From NCBI RefSeq assembly GCF_015706575.1, contig NW_024037047.1, forward strand, positions 2,484,632 to 2,548,631: a stretch of 64,000 nucleotides of DNA. The letters are read 5' to 3'. Shown here in pieces: positions 33,390 through 43,131 of the stretch (position 1 is the first letter of the stretch; every line of letters starts with the position of its first letter). The notes under the pieces were generated by a model. It was not told where the DNA came from. It did not search any database and saw nothing but the letters and a program-made list of their open reading frames with translations. Made by a program: the position numbers and the translations under genes. Source of the DNA: Patiria miniata (lineage: Eukaryota > Echinodermata > Asteroidea > Valvatida > Asterinidae).

Positions 33390-33730
33390 AGAAACACCAA
33401 CCCGCTTTTACACGGAATCCGGCCTTTTGGTAATGAGGCGCTAACAGCACAAATTACCGGGCCGTAAATCAAGGCAAATCAACGGCTTGTTGGTTGTGAG
33501 CCAGCGCGCCTCCGCTAGCCTACCCGTACCCGGGACCCCCTGCTGCAGAAGCTCCCCTGACCGTGTGAGTGACAGGTGTGGTCCCGGGGAGAAAACGCCG
33601 CATCTCACGGCGGGTCTGGAGCAAGTTTTCCGGCCAGTGATCAGGCCATGGTCGGAGTTTACGAGGAAGGAAGGATCCCTTCTGAGTTCCATGGTCGGGA
33701 TGGCCCTGAATTGTATCACTATTTTCCCTT
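33390..33730. promoter_or_regulatory. GC-rich unique island
   Basis: About 340 bp of GC-rich unique sequence with GGTAATGAGGCGC, AAATTACCGGG and a CCCGTACCCGGGACC run. The longest open frame of the window (221 codons, 33,487-34,152) starts here. Its C-terminal half runs through AT-rich DNA and shows no recognisable domain, so the block is read as a possible regulatory element. Confidence 0.25.
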
Positions 33731-35243
33731 TGACGATTTCGATCAGATATTTTTTATCTTTCCTTGTAAATAGTTGTTGTTGTCAATTGAATGTTGCTTT
33801 TATTGAAAACCTTTCATTTCATGGGCTAAGTTTGTTGAACTCTTTGGTTGAAAATGCGAATTGTAGTTTGCCCGTTAATTCAGCCAGAAGTGAATTCCTT
33901 TTGCCTATGTCTGCCTATTTACTGATGAAACATAGCTCCCAACTTCTTTCGTTTCAGTCCATTTCTGTGGTTTACATGACACTGTTCACGAACTTTAGAT
34001 GCCTTTGCTGCACAACAGAACCGCATGACATTGCAAGGTATAACACCAGAAACATCACAGACAAGCTGCAATTTGCACGGCACGTCGTCTTTGAAACTAC
34101 CTTTTCACGAGCATTGAGTGGCATTTTTGTTGAAGTCTGCATACTAAATTAAACAACGTGCGCGAAATATTGTCAAAAAGTCCAATTTGTTTTGTCTCCC
34201 TCCATAACACAGCCAGCCCTGGCTAGAGTCCCTTTCTGACCTTGTGATTTGAGCAGCTGGTAATGTGGTATTTGCATTTAGTCAGTCGCGCTGCCTCAGG
34301 CCAACATGCAACAACGAAATGGCGAAGAGAAACCAACACAAAAATATGTCAGCATGGGGCATGTAGCTTTACAGGCTACGCACCTTCCTTCCAGTTCTGC
34401 GAATGTTTACCACGTCAACTAGTGAAAGGGCGTGGGGTTGGCCGAACAATGCCTCCGAAAGTACTCGGAAAGGTTAAACCATCTTGGAATAGGATTAAAT
34501 CAAGTCGTGATTTTTTTCCCTCTTTAATTGAATGAATCCATACAACTCACAACTTATTATTGAACCTTTGGTAGATTTCTTGAGAAACCTGTCACTGAAA
34601 TAAAAAAAGAAAACGAAAAGTACACGAATCAACCTCATATTCCTACAGATGGCAATAAAAATAAAAAAGGCAACCGAACGAAAATTGCAACACATAGTGC
34701 TTTCGTCATATCTAGTGCCGAGTTTTTATTGTGCAATTTCTGGTGTTTTTTTTTTACCTAAGCATGTACCTCGTGACCTCGTGACCTTTTGAAGAGTGTT
34801 TTGATTGGTACTTGGCGGGCGAGCTGGTTTACATAACGCAAAAGTCACGCTGAAGTGCGTCGCTATGTCAACAACACGAAACCCAGTGAAGTCTAATGAA
34901 ACTCCCGGCATTGGATACAACAGAGCGCAGACAACATCGGATTTTCTGTACGCCCGATGAAGATTCGTCTGAAATATAACAAATCCTGTCTAGTACTTCA
35001 CTTGAAAATATCTGATGTGGTTTACAAAACTAGTAAAGAAAAATATGAAAGTCCAAATAGGTAATTTAACGAATTTAGCCAATTGTTAAATCTCTCGGAT
35101 AGTTTTCTTGGTACCACTCACTTCCAGGTTTTTCGAAGATGAGTTCCCGTGCTAGCTCGAGTTTCGACTGAAAAAAAAATTCAAAATTTCTACTTTCCTA
35201 GCATTATATAAGTTATTCACTTTTGAATAAGACATCAAGCGAA
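33731..35243. other. Unique DNA without a supported gene
   Basis: Frames at 34,263-34,535 and elsewhere lack start context, domains and splice signals. No transposon ends are recognised. Confidence 0.3.
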
Positions 35244-35290
35244 ACAAACAAACAAACACCCCAACACCCCAACAAACAAACAAACAAACC
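35244..35290. repeat. AAAC/ACCCC low-complexity block shared with 16,081
   Basis: Same irregular CAAA ... ACACCCCAACACCCCAAC ... CAAA pattern as at 16,081-16,141, in the same orientation. Both are followed at some distance by a GTTTAG word. Confidence 0.6.
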
Positions 35291-35331
35291 CATCCACGTT
35301 TAGTTGTTGAATTATATGTCCTCCCAAAATT

Positions 35332-35360
35332 CGAATTATTGTCTGCCAGACAATAATTCG
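35332..35360. repeat. Perfect 29-bp hairpin
   Basis: Arms CGAATTATTGTCTG and CAGACAATAATTCG flank a single C. Each arm holds an ATTGTC/GACAAT word, a SOX-like half. No larger element is visible around it. Confidence 0.8.
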
Positions 35361-36234
35361 GCTCTCGCATGGGGCGGTTTCATTTGTGCAGAAAATGAAA
35401 GTTTTTTTCAAACGGTTGCAGACGCAAAAATTGGAATAAAGTACCGGTAGTTTCTGTGTTTTTTTTCGTTAAAACAAAACATGCATATTGAAAATCTGTT
35501 AGGAGAAAAAAAAATCCATTTTTGTTATTGTTAGTACGGGGTAGGCCTATGCACGATTTTCATTCTTTTTTATTGAACTTTCCCCTCACCCTCAATTTCT
35601 AATAAAGAAGGTGACGGCCAAAGGCGTCCTTGTCTTTAATTTTGCAGAAGAAAAAACATCATCAAGATGTCATTAATCACTTGCGATTTTGTTGGAACCG
35701 TTGTCGTGGTAATTACAACGGCATTACATCTCATAAAACACAGCCCCAACAAAGCGATACCTAAAATGCTCGGCTACCAGCAACAAGCTTTGCCATCAAC
35801 AAGAAAGACCCTTAATTAAAAAAAAAAAAGTACCATAGGAGCCCCGCGAAAACAAGGTTGTATTTGTCTTGAAAACACTGGGAATTTGATCTGCCTCGGA
35901 GAGGGGATTAGCGAGGGCAGACCCGAGAGCTGGACCCGTGGCGCTCGGCGGGGATTACACGGAGGATCAGCCAGCAACTAGTTTAATTCTCGGACTTTGG
36001 GATGGTAGGGCGATTGCAGTCAGAAGCACAATTATAGCAACTGCCTGCCGACACAATGTTGACACGTGGACCACTGCATAGCCTTTTTTGTTATCCTTTT
36101 CCTATAATATTCAAGAAAACGACAACAGGAAAATTGACTTCGTTCAGTTTCGGTCGCTTCTTAACGGGGTTATTTCGCGCCCCCAAAACAAAGATTTTGA
36201 CTACTTGCATGAACTGGGAGACCGCAGACATAGG
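35361..36234. other. Unique DNA with a small GC-rich patch
   Basis: 35,890-35,960 is GC-rich. A TAGGCCTA palindrome lies at 35,542. No supported gene. Confidence 0.3.
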
Positions 36235-36345
36235 GCTGGGTAGCTCGGTTGGTAGAGCACCGGAAAGGCAATCGGGAGGTCGCAGGTTCAGATCCTGTTC
36301 CAGTCAATTTCTCTGTTCAACTTTCAAAAAAAAGGAAAAATACAT
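36235..36345 (+). mobile_element. tRNA-Ala-like SINE fragment
   Basis: Starts GGGCTGGGTAGCTCGGTTGG, with GTAGAGC and GCAGGTTCAGATCCTG, i.e. A-box and B-box positions of a tRNA. An anticodon-position GGC lies in a seven-base loop. The TTCA loop and acceptor pairing are imperfect, and the 3' part reads CAGTCAATTTCTCTGTTCAAC before an A-rich tail. The copy at 57,487 shares the head and the GGTCAATTTC tail, so this is a SINE and not a working tRNA. Confidence 0.7.
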
Positions 36346-37289
36346 TTGAAAAGGTATATGAAATTTGCAATCTGAACTATAAAACACCAACGAAACTTTA
36401 TGCATCCGTACCGACGGATCGGTTGACCAACACAATAACTGTTAAAAGAGTACATCTTCTTGTAGATTTAGTTGTCTTTTCGACTGTTTTTTTCCCCATG
36501 AAAAATTCTCAAAATAGATGTTAATCCCGTGAGCTTTTTGAATTTCTTCTCGGAGTTGCAAATCGTAGCGAAAATCTAATTTTAACACTTGCCTAATCCT
36601 TTATTTATCTTCGCACTTTCTGGCCGCACAAGCAGTTGGCACGTCGGCCCGACACCGGAAGAATGAATCTCAATTTTTTTTCGCACTTGTGAAAGATTGA
36701 CTCCTGACTGGAGTTGATTTGCCGTCCATTTGCGAGGCATCCCTTCCAGCTATTTAGCACCTCTATATGATAGGCAAAGCATTGTCACCTATGCTTGCAT
36801 ATACTGATTGTGTTATACCGAGTCATAAGAAATGCAGTCATTATCGTAGACAAATTGTTGTCAGGTTTTGCGTCCGAGAAAGCAGGAGGGGCGATCAAAA
36901 TTATGATTTTTTTTTTTTTTACAAAATCGAAGTAGCGGCAACTTATTGTCAACTTACGCTTGGGAGGGGGAGGGAATGACCAACAAATTTGGAAATTCGA
37001 AAAGGGGGAGGCTGGACACAATCTGACTCTAGGAGTCGCTGTTGAAATATGTGTGAATGCATTCGGCCTATGTACATTACACTTGGTGTCCATTACATGC
37101 ATAAGCTGCAGTGTACTTCATTTACGGGAAGGGAGTGGTAGATAAGCAATTATGTCAGAGATTTATTTTATTTTATTTCTTTCTGGTAATGAAACCAAGG
37201 ATTCCTCAAAAGTACACTAAGCACTGTAGCTCTAAAGCCTGAAGAAACCTGTAGAGAGTAGACAATGAGAGGAAAAGACAGTTTTACTT
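36346..37289. other. Unique DNA without a supported gene
   Basis: Includes a T homopolymer at about 36,907-36,920 that truncates overlapping frames. No supported gene. Confidence 0.3.
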
Positions 37290-37450
37290 TTAGAGGTGGG
37301 AGGAAAAACCCAGAGGAACATTCTCAGGAAAACCCACGGAATCAGGTAGGGACTGAAAACACAATCCACATATTGGCCTGGGCGGGATTCGAACCCGGGT
37401 CATAGCGGTGGAAGGCGAGGAAAGTACCGCTACGCCTACCTGACTCCCCT
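37290..37450 (-). mobile_element. tRNA-headed SINE fragment, second family
   Basis: On the minus strand a B box GGTTCGAATCC (37,395-37,385) sits about 45 bases after a GGTAGGCGTAGCGGTA head. It is followed by a body with ATTGTGTTTTCAGTCCCTAC and TGGGTTTTTCCTCCCACCTC. Such bodies are widespread in invertebrate SINEs. No second copy is present in this window. Confidence 0.6.
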
Positions 37451-38579
37451 AGAAATAGATGTTGCACCATCTGGGGAAAACAGTACGCATTGTGTACGCA
37501 GTGGGGGGGGGGGGGGGCATCGTCATTGGCGTTTCCCTGCTTAAAAATTATGGGGGGGGGGGACACATTTCTTCCCGTCCCCCGGGATCGCCGCCCGTGA
37601 CCTTTAGGGTTGAGTCAAGTTAAGCATTATTGATGTTGTTGATTGACGTGAATACAATGTCTTGACATAGGCTATGCAGGGAGGTTGATGATTATAATTA
37701 TGACAATTTCGAACAATCTTCTGTAAGATGACAAACGACATTTGACCGTTTCTGTAAACCAAATTGTAATGTAAAAAAGTCGGATTGGATTGTATTAAAA
37801 AAAAGACAAAGCTGACATCGTTTTGCGACCGTATCAATTTTACCAGCCGTTTCTTGCGAAATTTGCCCATAGGTAATTTAGCTTGTACCAGGAAACTTGT
37901 CAGGTGAAAGCATTGGAACCCCGCAAACGAAGGCAGGAGACTAGACTGAATAAATCGGAAGGGGAAAAATGAGTGAAATCAAATTAACAACGGTAGCAGA
38001 GCAGAAAATTAACTTGTCGGTTGTGTAATTCGCCGGGTAATGAACATCAATCCGTAATTAATTATCTCACCTACAATGACTATACTATGATGATGTTACC
38101 GGGGAATAGGTATCGACAATTTGAACTTCTAGAAATTCGTTTTTCTTATTCAAACTCAATCAAGAATGCTTAAGGAAAAGCAAATATAGGCCTGTACCTT
38201 GCACAGAGGCTGATGGAAAGGTCAGAAGAGAAGTTTATAGAAACTCCTCCATCTACCAAAAAAAGAAAGAAGTACAGCGTTTACAAATATCTGTACTGAG
38301 ATCACCTTTCTATTTGGTTATTTGTTCTTTATTTTGTGTGTGGTTTTCTTTCTTTTTTTTGTGTGGGTGTATCATGGAGGAAAAAAAAGTTGAGTACTTG
38401 TATTAATTGTTTGTTTTTGATGGGAAGATATATTAGAAGAGAAGTTCAATGAAAATTCTAAAAAAAAAAAAACCAAGAGTAGAAGTACATCATTCGCAAA
38501 TAGCATACATATTTTGGTTAACTGGTTTGAAGTGCTCATAGCAAGTCGCTGTCACACACGTGTTCCCCATCATGTATAA
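37451..38579. other. Unique DNA with G homopolymers
   Basis: Two long G runs at about 37,503-37,517 and 37,552-37,561 and otherwise ordinary AT-rich sequence. No gene. Confidence 0.35.
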
Positions 38580-38850
38580 TTTGTCCAACCTCAAATGCCC
38601 TTGTTAGTCCCATCCCCGACTATCCCAAACTCATGTTGCCGTTTAACTGTGTCGTCCGTCTGTCGGAAAAATGCGAGTTCTGGCGGGAATATTCCGGGCC
38701 TTGGCACGGCGGCATGGCAACAACGCGCTGCACTGGCGGATGATTGGACGCCCGGTCGTCGCCATGCGGTAACCATCTCGGATTGCTGGCCCCCTGCCGG
38801 GTAACAGTACACCACTCACGGAAATCCCCAGAGAAGAATCTGGGGACCAA
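38580..38850. promoter_or_regulatory. GC-rich unique island
   Basis: About 260 bp with CpG-rich words (GGCACGGCGGCATGGCAAC, GATGATTGGACGCCCGG). Includes an inverted CCAAT. Four overlapping frames stay open on both strands, a composition effect. Possible regulatory element. Confidence 0.25.
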
Positions 38851-39039
38851 CTCAATCAAAGTACTCCTGTAAATATATTTGAAAACAAACTAAAAACAAC
38901 CTCAAATGTGTAATTTGCGGAACAATTGGGGAACAATTTGCGGACACATTCATGAAGTGGTTAACTCTTATGAAAAACAAATTGGAGTTTCCGAGAACTA
39001 GACATATTCACTGTTAAAAAGTGGGTTATAAATACAAAG

Positions 39040-39150
39040 GATCATTTGCATTTTGTGCAATTTTTTCGTTGAATATACACAATTTTTCAAAATACTTGAG
39101 AAGGGTGCATAACGACTATTAACTTGTTGAAGTTTTAGCTCAGTGGATAA
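39040..39150. repeat. Family D fragments
   Basis: AAGGATCATTTGCATTT at 39,046 matches the left end of family D copy 2. TTGTTGAAGTTTTAGCTCAGTG at 39,124 matches, in reverse, the CACTGAGCT block of the same family and the fragment at 541. Order and orientation are scrambled. Confidence 0.4.
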
Positions 39151-39868
39151 TATTAAACATTATTAGTACACGGAGTAAACGTATGCAGAATATTCGGGGT
39201 GTCGTAACTGGATTCCATTGCTAACGCATGTACTAAAAAAAACTGCCCGCGGACAATATTTTTGTCTGAAACAATTACCTTCAATGGTTGTTTTCTTGCG
39301 AATGATATCAGTTCAGGCACAATAATTTCACGGGGTATTTGGTACCAGTCCTATTTCTTTACTTAGCAAGGATTTTCTCGTTAAATCGGTAGGTACGGAT
39401 CCGGGTGATTGCAAATGTTCCCACGTGCCATTAAACATTGTTGGGCAATGTTATTTACCGAACATTAGTGTGAACGAACCTTAATTGTTGTTCAATTCGG
39501 GTAACGATAATTGACCAACTATTTGGGAAGAATTTGTCCCACAAGTGTCGGCAGTTGGTAATTAACCAACATTCAATTCAATTCAATTCGATTCTTCCCA
39601 TTTCACCTTTCATAAAATACTATTATATATTATAGTATACTGTCATTTTCATAAAATACAAGTATAAATATAGATTATTTAACACTCGGTGTGTAACAAG
39701 TGGATATTAAGAAGTTACTTGAAACACGAGGTGAAAATCGAGGCATGTCCCGGTAAGCGGTTGCTTGAGCTGGGCATGCCATACAAGACCAAAACAGAGG
39801 GACGGACAGCAAGACAAAATATTCGGACAAACAAAAACATTCGGACAAACAATCATTGGGCAACAGAC

Positions 39869-40524
39869 CTATGCGTATAGCTGCCATCTTAGAGGGTATA
39901 TTTTGTTATTTTAAAGGGAAAATACAACATTTGCAAACATCAAAATATGTAATTACCAAATCATTTTGAAATACCTTGCTGGACGTTAGTGAATGACAGT
40001 GTAAAGCATCCTGTAAAATCATGGCACCTGGTATACTGTCATTTTCAAGAAAAGTGGTATTGTTGTATCAATTTCCAACGCTGGTCGGCCGACCAGCGTT
40101 GGAAAAAACTGGCTTTTTTTTTTCAAATACTAGCCCCAGTTGACCATCGCACTTGTTTGCAATCGATTACACACCTATGAACGGGTACAAGCCAGCTGGA
40201 CTGGTTCCCTGACCTTACAATTCCCCAATGTATGTAAACTGCTCTGTTTCTTCTTATATGGAGTCAGGGAACCAGACTACAGGAAAATGATTGTTTTTCT
40301 TGGTTTTTATAGCATTTTCGAACCCAAAACCTCAAAAAGGTCAGTGTAACTATATTTGCTATATATTTCCAACCCCCCAATTCCATCCATTTCTGAAAAT
40401 TACAGCAAAAGCAAATGATGTATATTCCCTTTAATTCAGTAACAATGAATGCACGAAAGGTTCACTCATGCATGTCCCAGCAAAACAAAGGCATTGCCTA
40501 CTAAGATGGCTGCTACGCATACGG
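39869..40524. mobile_element. GCAGCCATCTTAG inverted repeat enclosing a MITE
   Basis: Left arm CTATGCGTATAGCTGCCATC... (39,869-39,893) pairs with right arm CTAAGATGGCTGCTACGCAT (40,501-40,524). Between them lies full-length MITE copy 7. The arm shares 13 bases with the foldback at 16,841. An older foldback later hit by the TTAA MITE is the simplest reading. Confidence 0.5.
39911..40434 (+). mobile_element. Kolobok/T2-like MITE, copy 7
   Basis: Full-length TTAA-bounded copy, very similar to copy 1. Ends TTAAAGGGAAAATACAAC and TGTATATTCCCTTTAA. Perfect palindrome with half-site TTTCCAACGCTGGTCGG at about 40,072-40,105. GGTTCCCTGAC stem intact. GCTGG subfamily. No coding frame. Confidence 0.88.
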
Positions 40525-40608
40525 TCAATATACAAACCCATTTGCCCAAGTTTTGAATTTTGAATGTTCTCACAACGTTTCGGTCAATATGCTTTGACCG
40601 GCATCACA

Positions 40609-41122
40609 TTAAAGGGAATGTACATCATTTGCTTATACTTTAATTTTCAGAAATGAACTATTTGAGGGGTTAGTATAATAGATCAAATTATTGTTACACT
40701 GACATGTTTGAAGTTTTGTTTTCGAAAATGCTGGAAAAACCAAGAAAAACAAACATTTTCAAGTAGTCTGGTTCCTTGACTCCACTGAAGATGAAATGGA
40801 TCAATTTACTGATGCCGGAAAATTGTACGCTAAGGGAACCAGTCTAGCTGACCTGCACCCATTCATGAACATAAAACCAATTAGCAAACAAAATTGGACT
40901 GAAAAAATGGTAAATTTGGAGCAGTAGTAAAAAATAGTTAGGTTTTTCCTACGCGTTGGAAATGTAAACAAAAATACAATTTTCTTGAAAATGACTTCAC
41001 ACCAGGTGCCATAATTTTACAGGATGCTTTAGACTGTCATTTACCAACATCCTGTAAGGTATTTCGTAAAAACTTGGTCATTTTATTTTTCGATGTATGC
41101 AAATGTTGTATTTTCCCTTTAA
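40609..41122 (-). mobile_element. Kolobok/T2-like MITE, copy 8 (palindrome lost)
   Basis: TTAA-bounded copy in reverse orientation. It starts TTAAAGGGAATGTACATCA and ends GTTGTATTTTCCCTTTAA. The central palindrome is largely deleted, leaving CCTACGCGTTGGAAATG, as expected if hairpin-forming DNA is lost over time. The remaining blocks match the GGTGG subfamily. Confidence 0.85.
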
Positions 41123-41349
41123 AGAGCAAATGAATTTGTAGCAGAAGGTTTTCTTTGCCTCGAGTTAGAGTGACATGAGACCAGTTTGTTTTCGATTCCT
41201 TCGTGGTTTGTTGGACTCCAGGTTTGCTACATCGGTAGCGCAGGGGGCAACACCCGAGCAAAAACACGCTACAAAACAAATCTTTGTTTGGCTCCGCTTC
41301 TTTTTATTTTGGAGCGATTCAAAGTGATGCAAAACACTATAGGATGTTA

Positions 41350-41570
41350 ACTTTGCAAAAGGGGGAATAGCTGAGCGGAGACGGAGGATTAAGCCAATAT
41401 GGGTTACAAATCGGATCTGGCCCGAGTGAGTCCGAACAAGAGCCCCGTGACGGACCACTTCCGATCGGCCATTGTCCGGCCGTAATGCGGTGCCTCTTAA
41501 GCGGAATGATTTGGTTTGGAGGAGAGGGGCCAAAAGAATGAATAGTAGCCCCACTGATACGGGATATCAC
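41350..41570. promoter_or_regulatory. GC-rich unique island with SOX-like site
   Basis: About 210 bp of GC-rich unique sequence with CCATTGTCCGG (41,469-41,479), which is a canonical SOX-type CCATTGT, and CTTAAGCGGAATG. No transposon ends. It resembles the islands at 12,490 and 29,380 in composition and motif. Candidate enhancer. Confidence 0.28.
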
Positions 41571-42014
41571 AGAGACTTGGTCGATAAAATCTAATCTGGG
41601 AGAGTTGTTTGTCAGGCTGGTCGCTTTGTTGACTTGTTTATCTGTTGGCTTTGGGAGCTGTCTTCTCGGCTGTTTGTTTGGTTAGAAGTTTCTTTTCATT
41701 CTATGGCCTGACTGTATCCAGTCGGTGACTCGATTTACCTGGTATTCAGACCTTGATTCCGTCTTATTGCATTCCGGTCAGTTTCTATCACTCAAAAAAA
41801 ATTACTGACTAACACTTACAAGACTGTTCTCAGTTGAAGGCGTTGTTTATACTCAGTGACTGTCAGTCAGTCAGTCGGTGACTCGGTCGGAGGACAGAAG
41901 GTTGGCCCTTCGAGTCCAGCAATGACGTAAAGTACATTTTTAAAATCCGGAAGACGGTGCCTCGAAATTCTTTTTGATATGATCCGATCGCATGACGTCA
42001 ATGCACCACGTGAC

Positions 42015-42273
42015 TATGGGCGTCGCCAGGATTTTTTCTAGAGGGGGGCAAAACATATTTTTCCCAAAAAAATCTTGTATTTCTCAACAAATTCTCGATT
42101 TATCAGTTTTAGAGGGGGGCAGGGACATTTTGCCCCCACCCCCAACTCATTCAATTTACACCACTATGACTTCGCACCTCTTTTTCTTTTTCTTTTCTTT
42201 TTCTTTTCTTTTTGCTTTTCCGGGGGAGGGGGGGGGGCTTCCCCCCCCTTGCCCCCGCCTCGCGACGCCCATG
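42015..42273. mobile_element. hAT-like MITE with intact 8-bp duplication
   Basis: A 259-bp element flanked by perfect 8-bp direct repeats CACGTGAC (42,007-42,014 and 42,274-42,281). Terminal inverted repeats begin TATGGGCGTCGCCAGG on the left and, read in reverse, CATGGGCGTCGCGAGG on the right. Eight-base duplications are the hAT signature. The interior holds GGGGGGCA words and a CTTTTT-rich stretch. It has no coding capacity. The intact duplication indicates a fairly recent insertion. Confidence 0.8.
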
Positions 42274-42281
42274 CACGTGAC

Positions 42282-42902
42282 CATCCGTTCCCCGTGATCG
42301 GCCACCATTGCATTAGGCAAGTGTTTGGTTAGCAAGCACGTCGTGCGTTGTAAACTAGAGCTTATTAATAGTAAAATAATGTCCATTTAAAAAAAAATTA
42401 ACAAATTGCATAATGGTCATTACCTGTCCATGTACAGTTGTCATAATCGTGTCTAGCACTGGGTGTTGGCTCCGCGTTTTTCGCACAATTTTTGCCATCC
42501 ATCACAGCTTTGAAAGCTTGCCTACTGCCTTCTGTGATGGCACTATACGATCTGTGCCTACTACAATGGCGACGCTGACTTCCCTGTACCCGGATTTCGG
42601 CCGGGTCACGTGGGTCAAAGAGCGCCTTTTATAGCTGAAACGGTCCTGATAAAACAGTTGTGCGATTTGTGAGGTAAAATATTCGTTCATGTCTGTATTC
42701 AAAGAATACTTCACGAGGTGTTCCGGCAGGTTTGATATCAAAGGTGCATGCAAGAAAAAAAGATGACTGAACCAGCTGGAACAATTTTCCCGGCAAATTT
42801 TACCCCCAAAAGAGAGAGAAAAAAACCCAGAAAAACAAAGATACATGTAAACTGTTTTACAATCAGTTTCAGTGTTTCGGATTAGAGTTAGTCCAGAAAA
42901 CT
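42282..42902. other. Unique DNA without a supported gene
   Basis: 42,460-42,620 is slightly GC-rich (TGCGGCCGGGTCACGTGGG-like words, including an E-box CACGTG). No exon signature. Confidence 0.3.
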
Positions 42903-43131
42903 GGGGTCCAAAAGTATGACATTTTCGTGTCCCTGTTACACCTTACTTGTGTAATTTTCCACACAAGTATCATTAAAATTGACTTCAGAGTTTGAATCAT
43001 TTTATTTGTTTTGCGGGTACTTTGCTTTACCTAATCACTCTTGGAGATAGAAGGTTGAGATAAAGAATGTGTCCCGAATTTATAAAATCCTATATCAGAT
43101 GTAAAAGGGACACGACAAAAAATTGGACCCC
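42903..43131 (-). mobile_element. GGGGTCC-ended MITE, copy 1
   Basis: A 229-bp element with imperfect terminal inverted repeats: GGGGTCCAAAAGTATGAC... on the left and AAAAATTGGACCCC on the right, each followed inwards by a GTGTCCC/GGGACAC word. A relative in opposite orientation lies at 48,508 and shares the inner block AAGTCAATTTTAATGATACT (reverse sense here). The flanking duplication is unclear, so the superfamily is not assigned. Confidence 0.65.

Noticed and set aside
33487-34152. 221-codon plus-strand frame, the longest in the window
   Set aside because: Starts in a GC-rich island where several frames are open and then runs through AT-rich DNA. No domain, splice signal or consistent codon use.
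36235-36310. Possible tRNA-Ala gene
   Set aside because: Acceptor and T-loop pairing are imperfect, and the sequence continues into a tail shared with the copy at 57,487, so it is a SINE head.
42156-42386. Low-complexity minus-strand frame (KRKEKEKKKKKR)
   Set aside because: Produced by the CTTTTT tract inside the hAT-like MITE.
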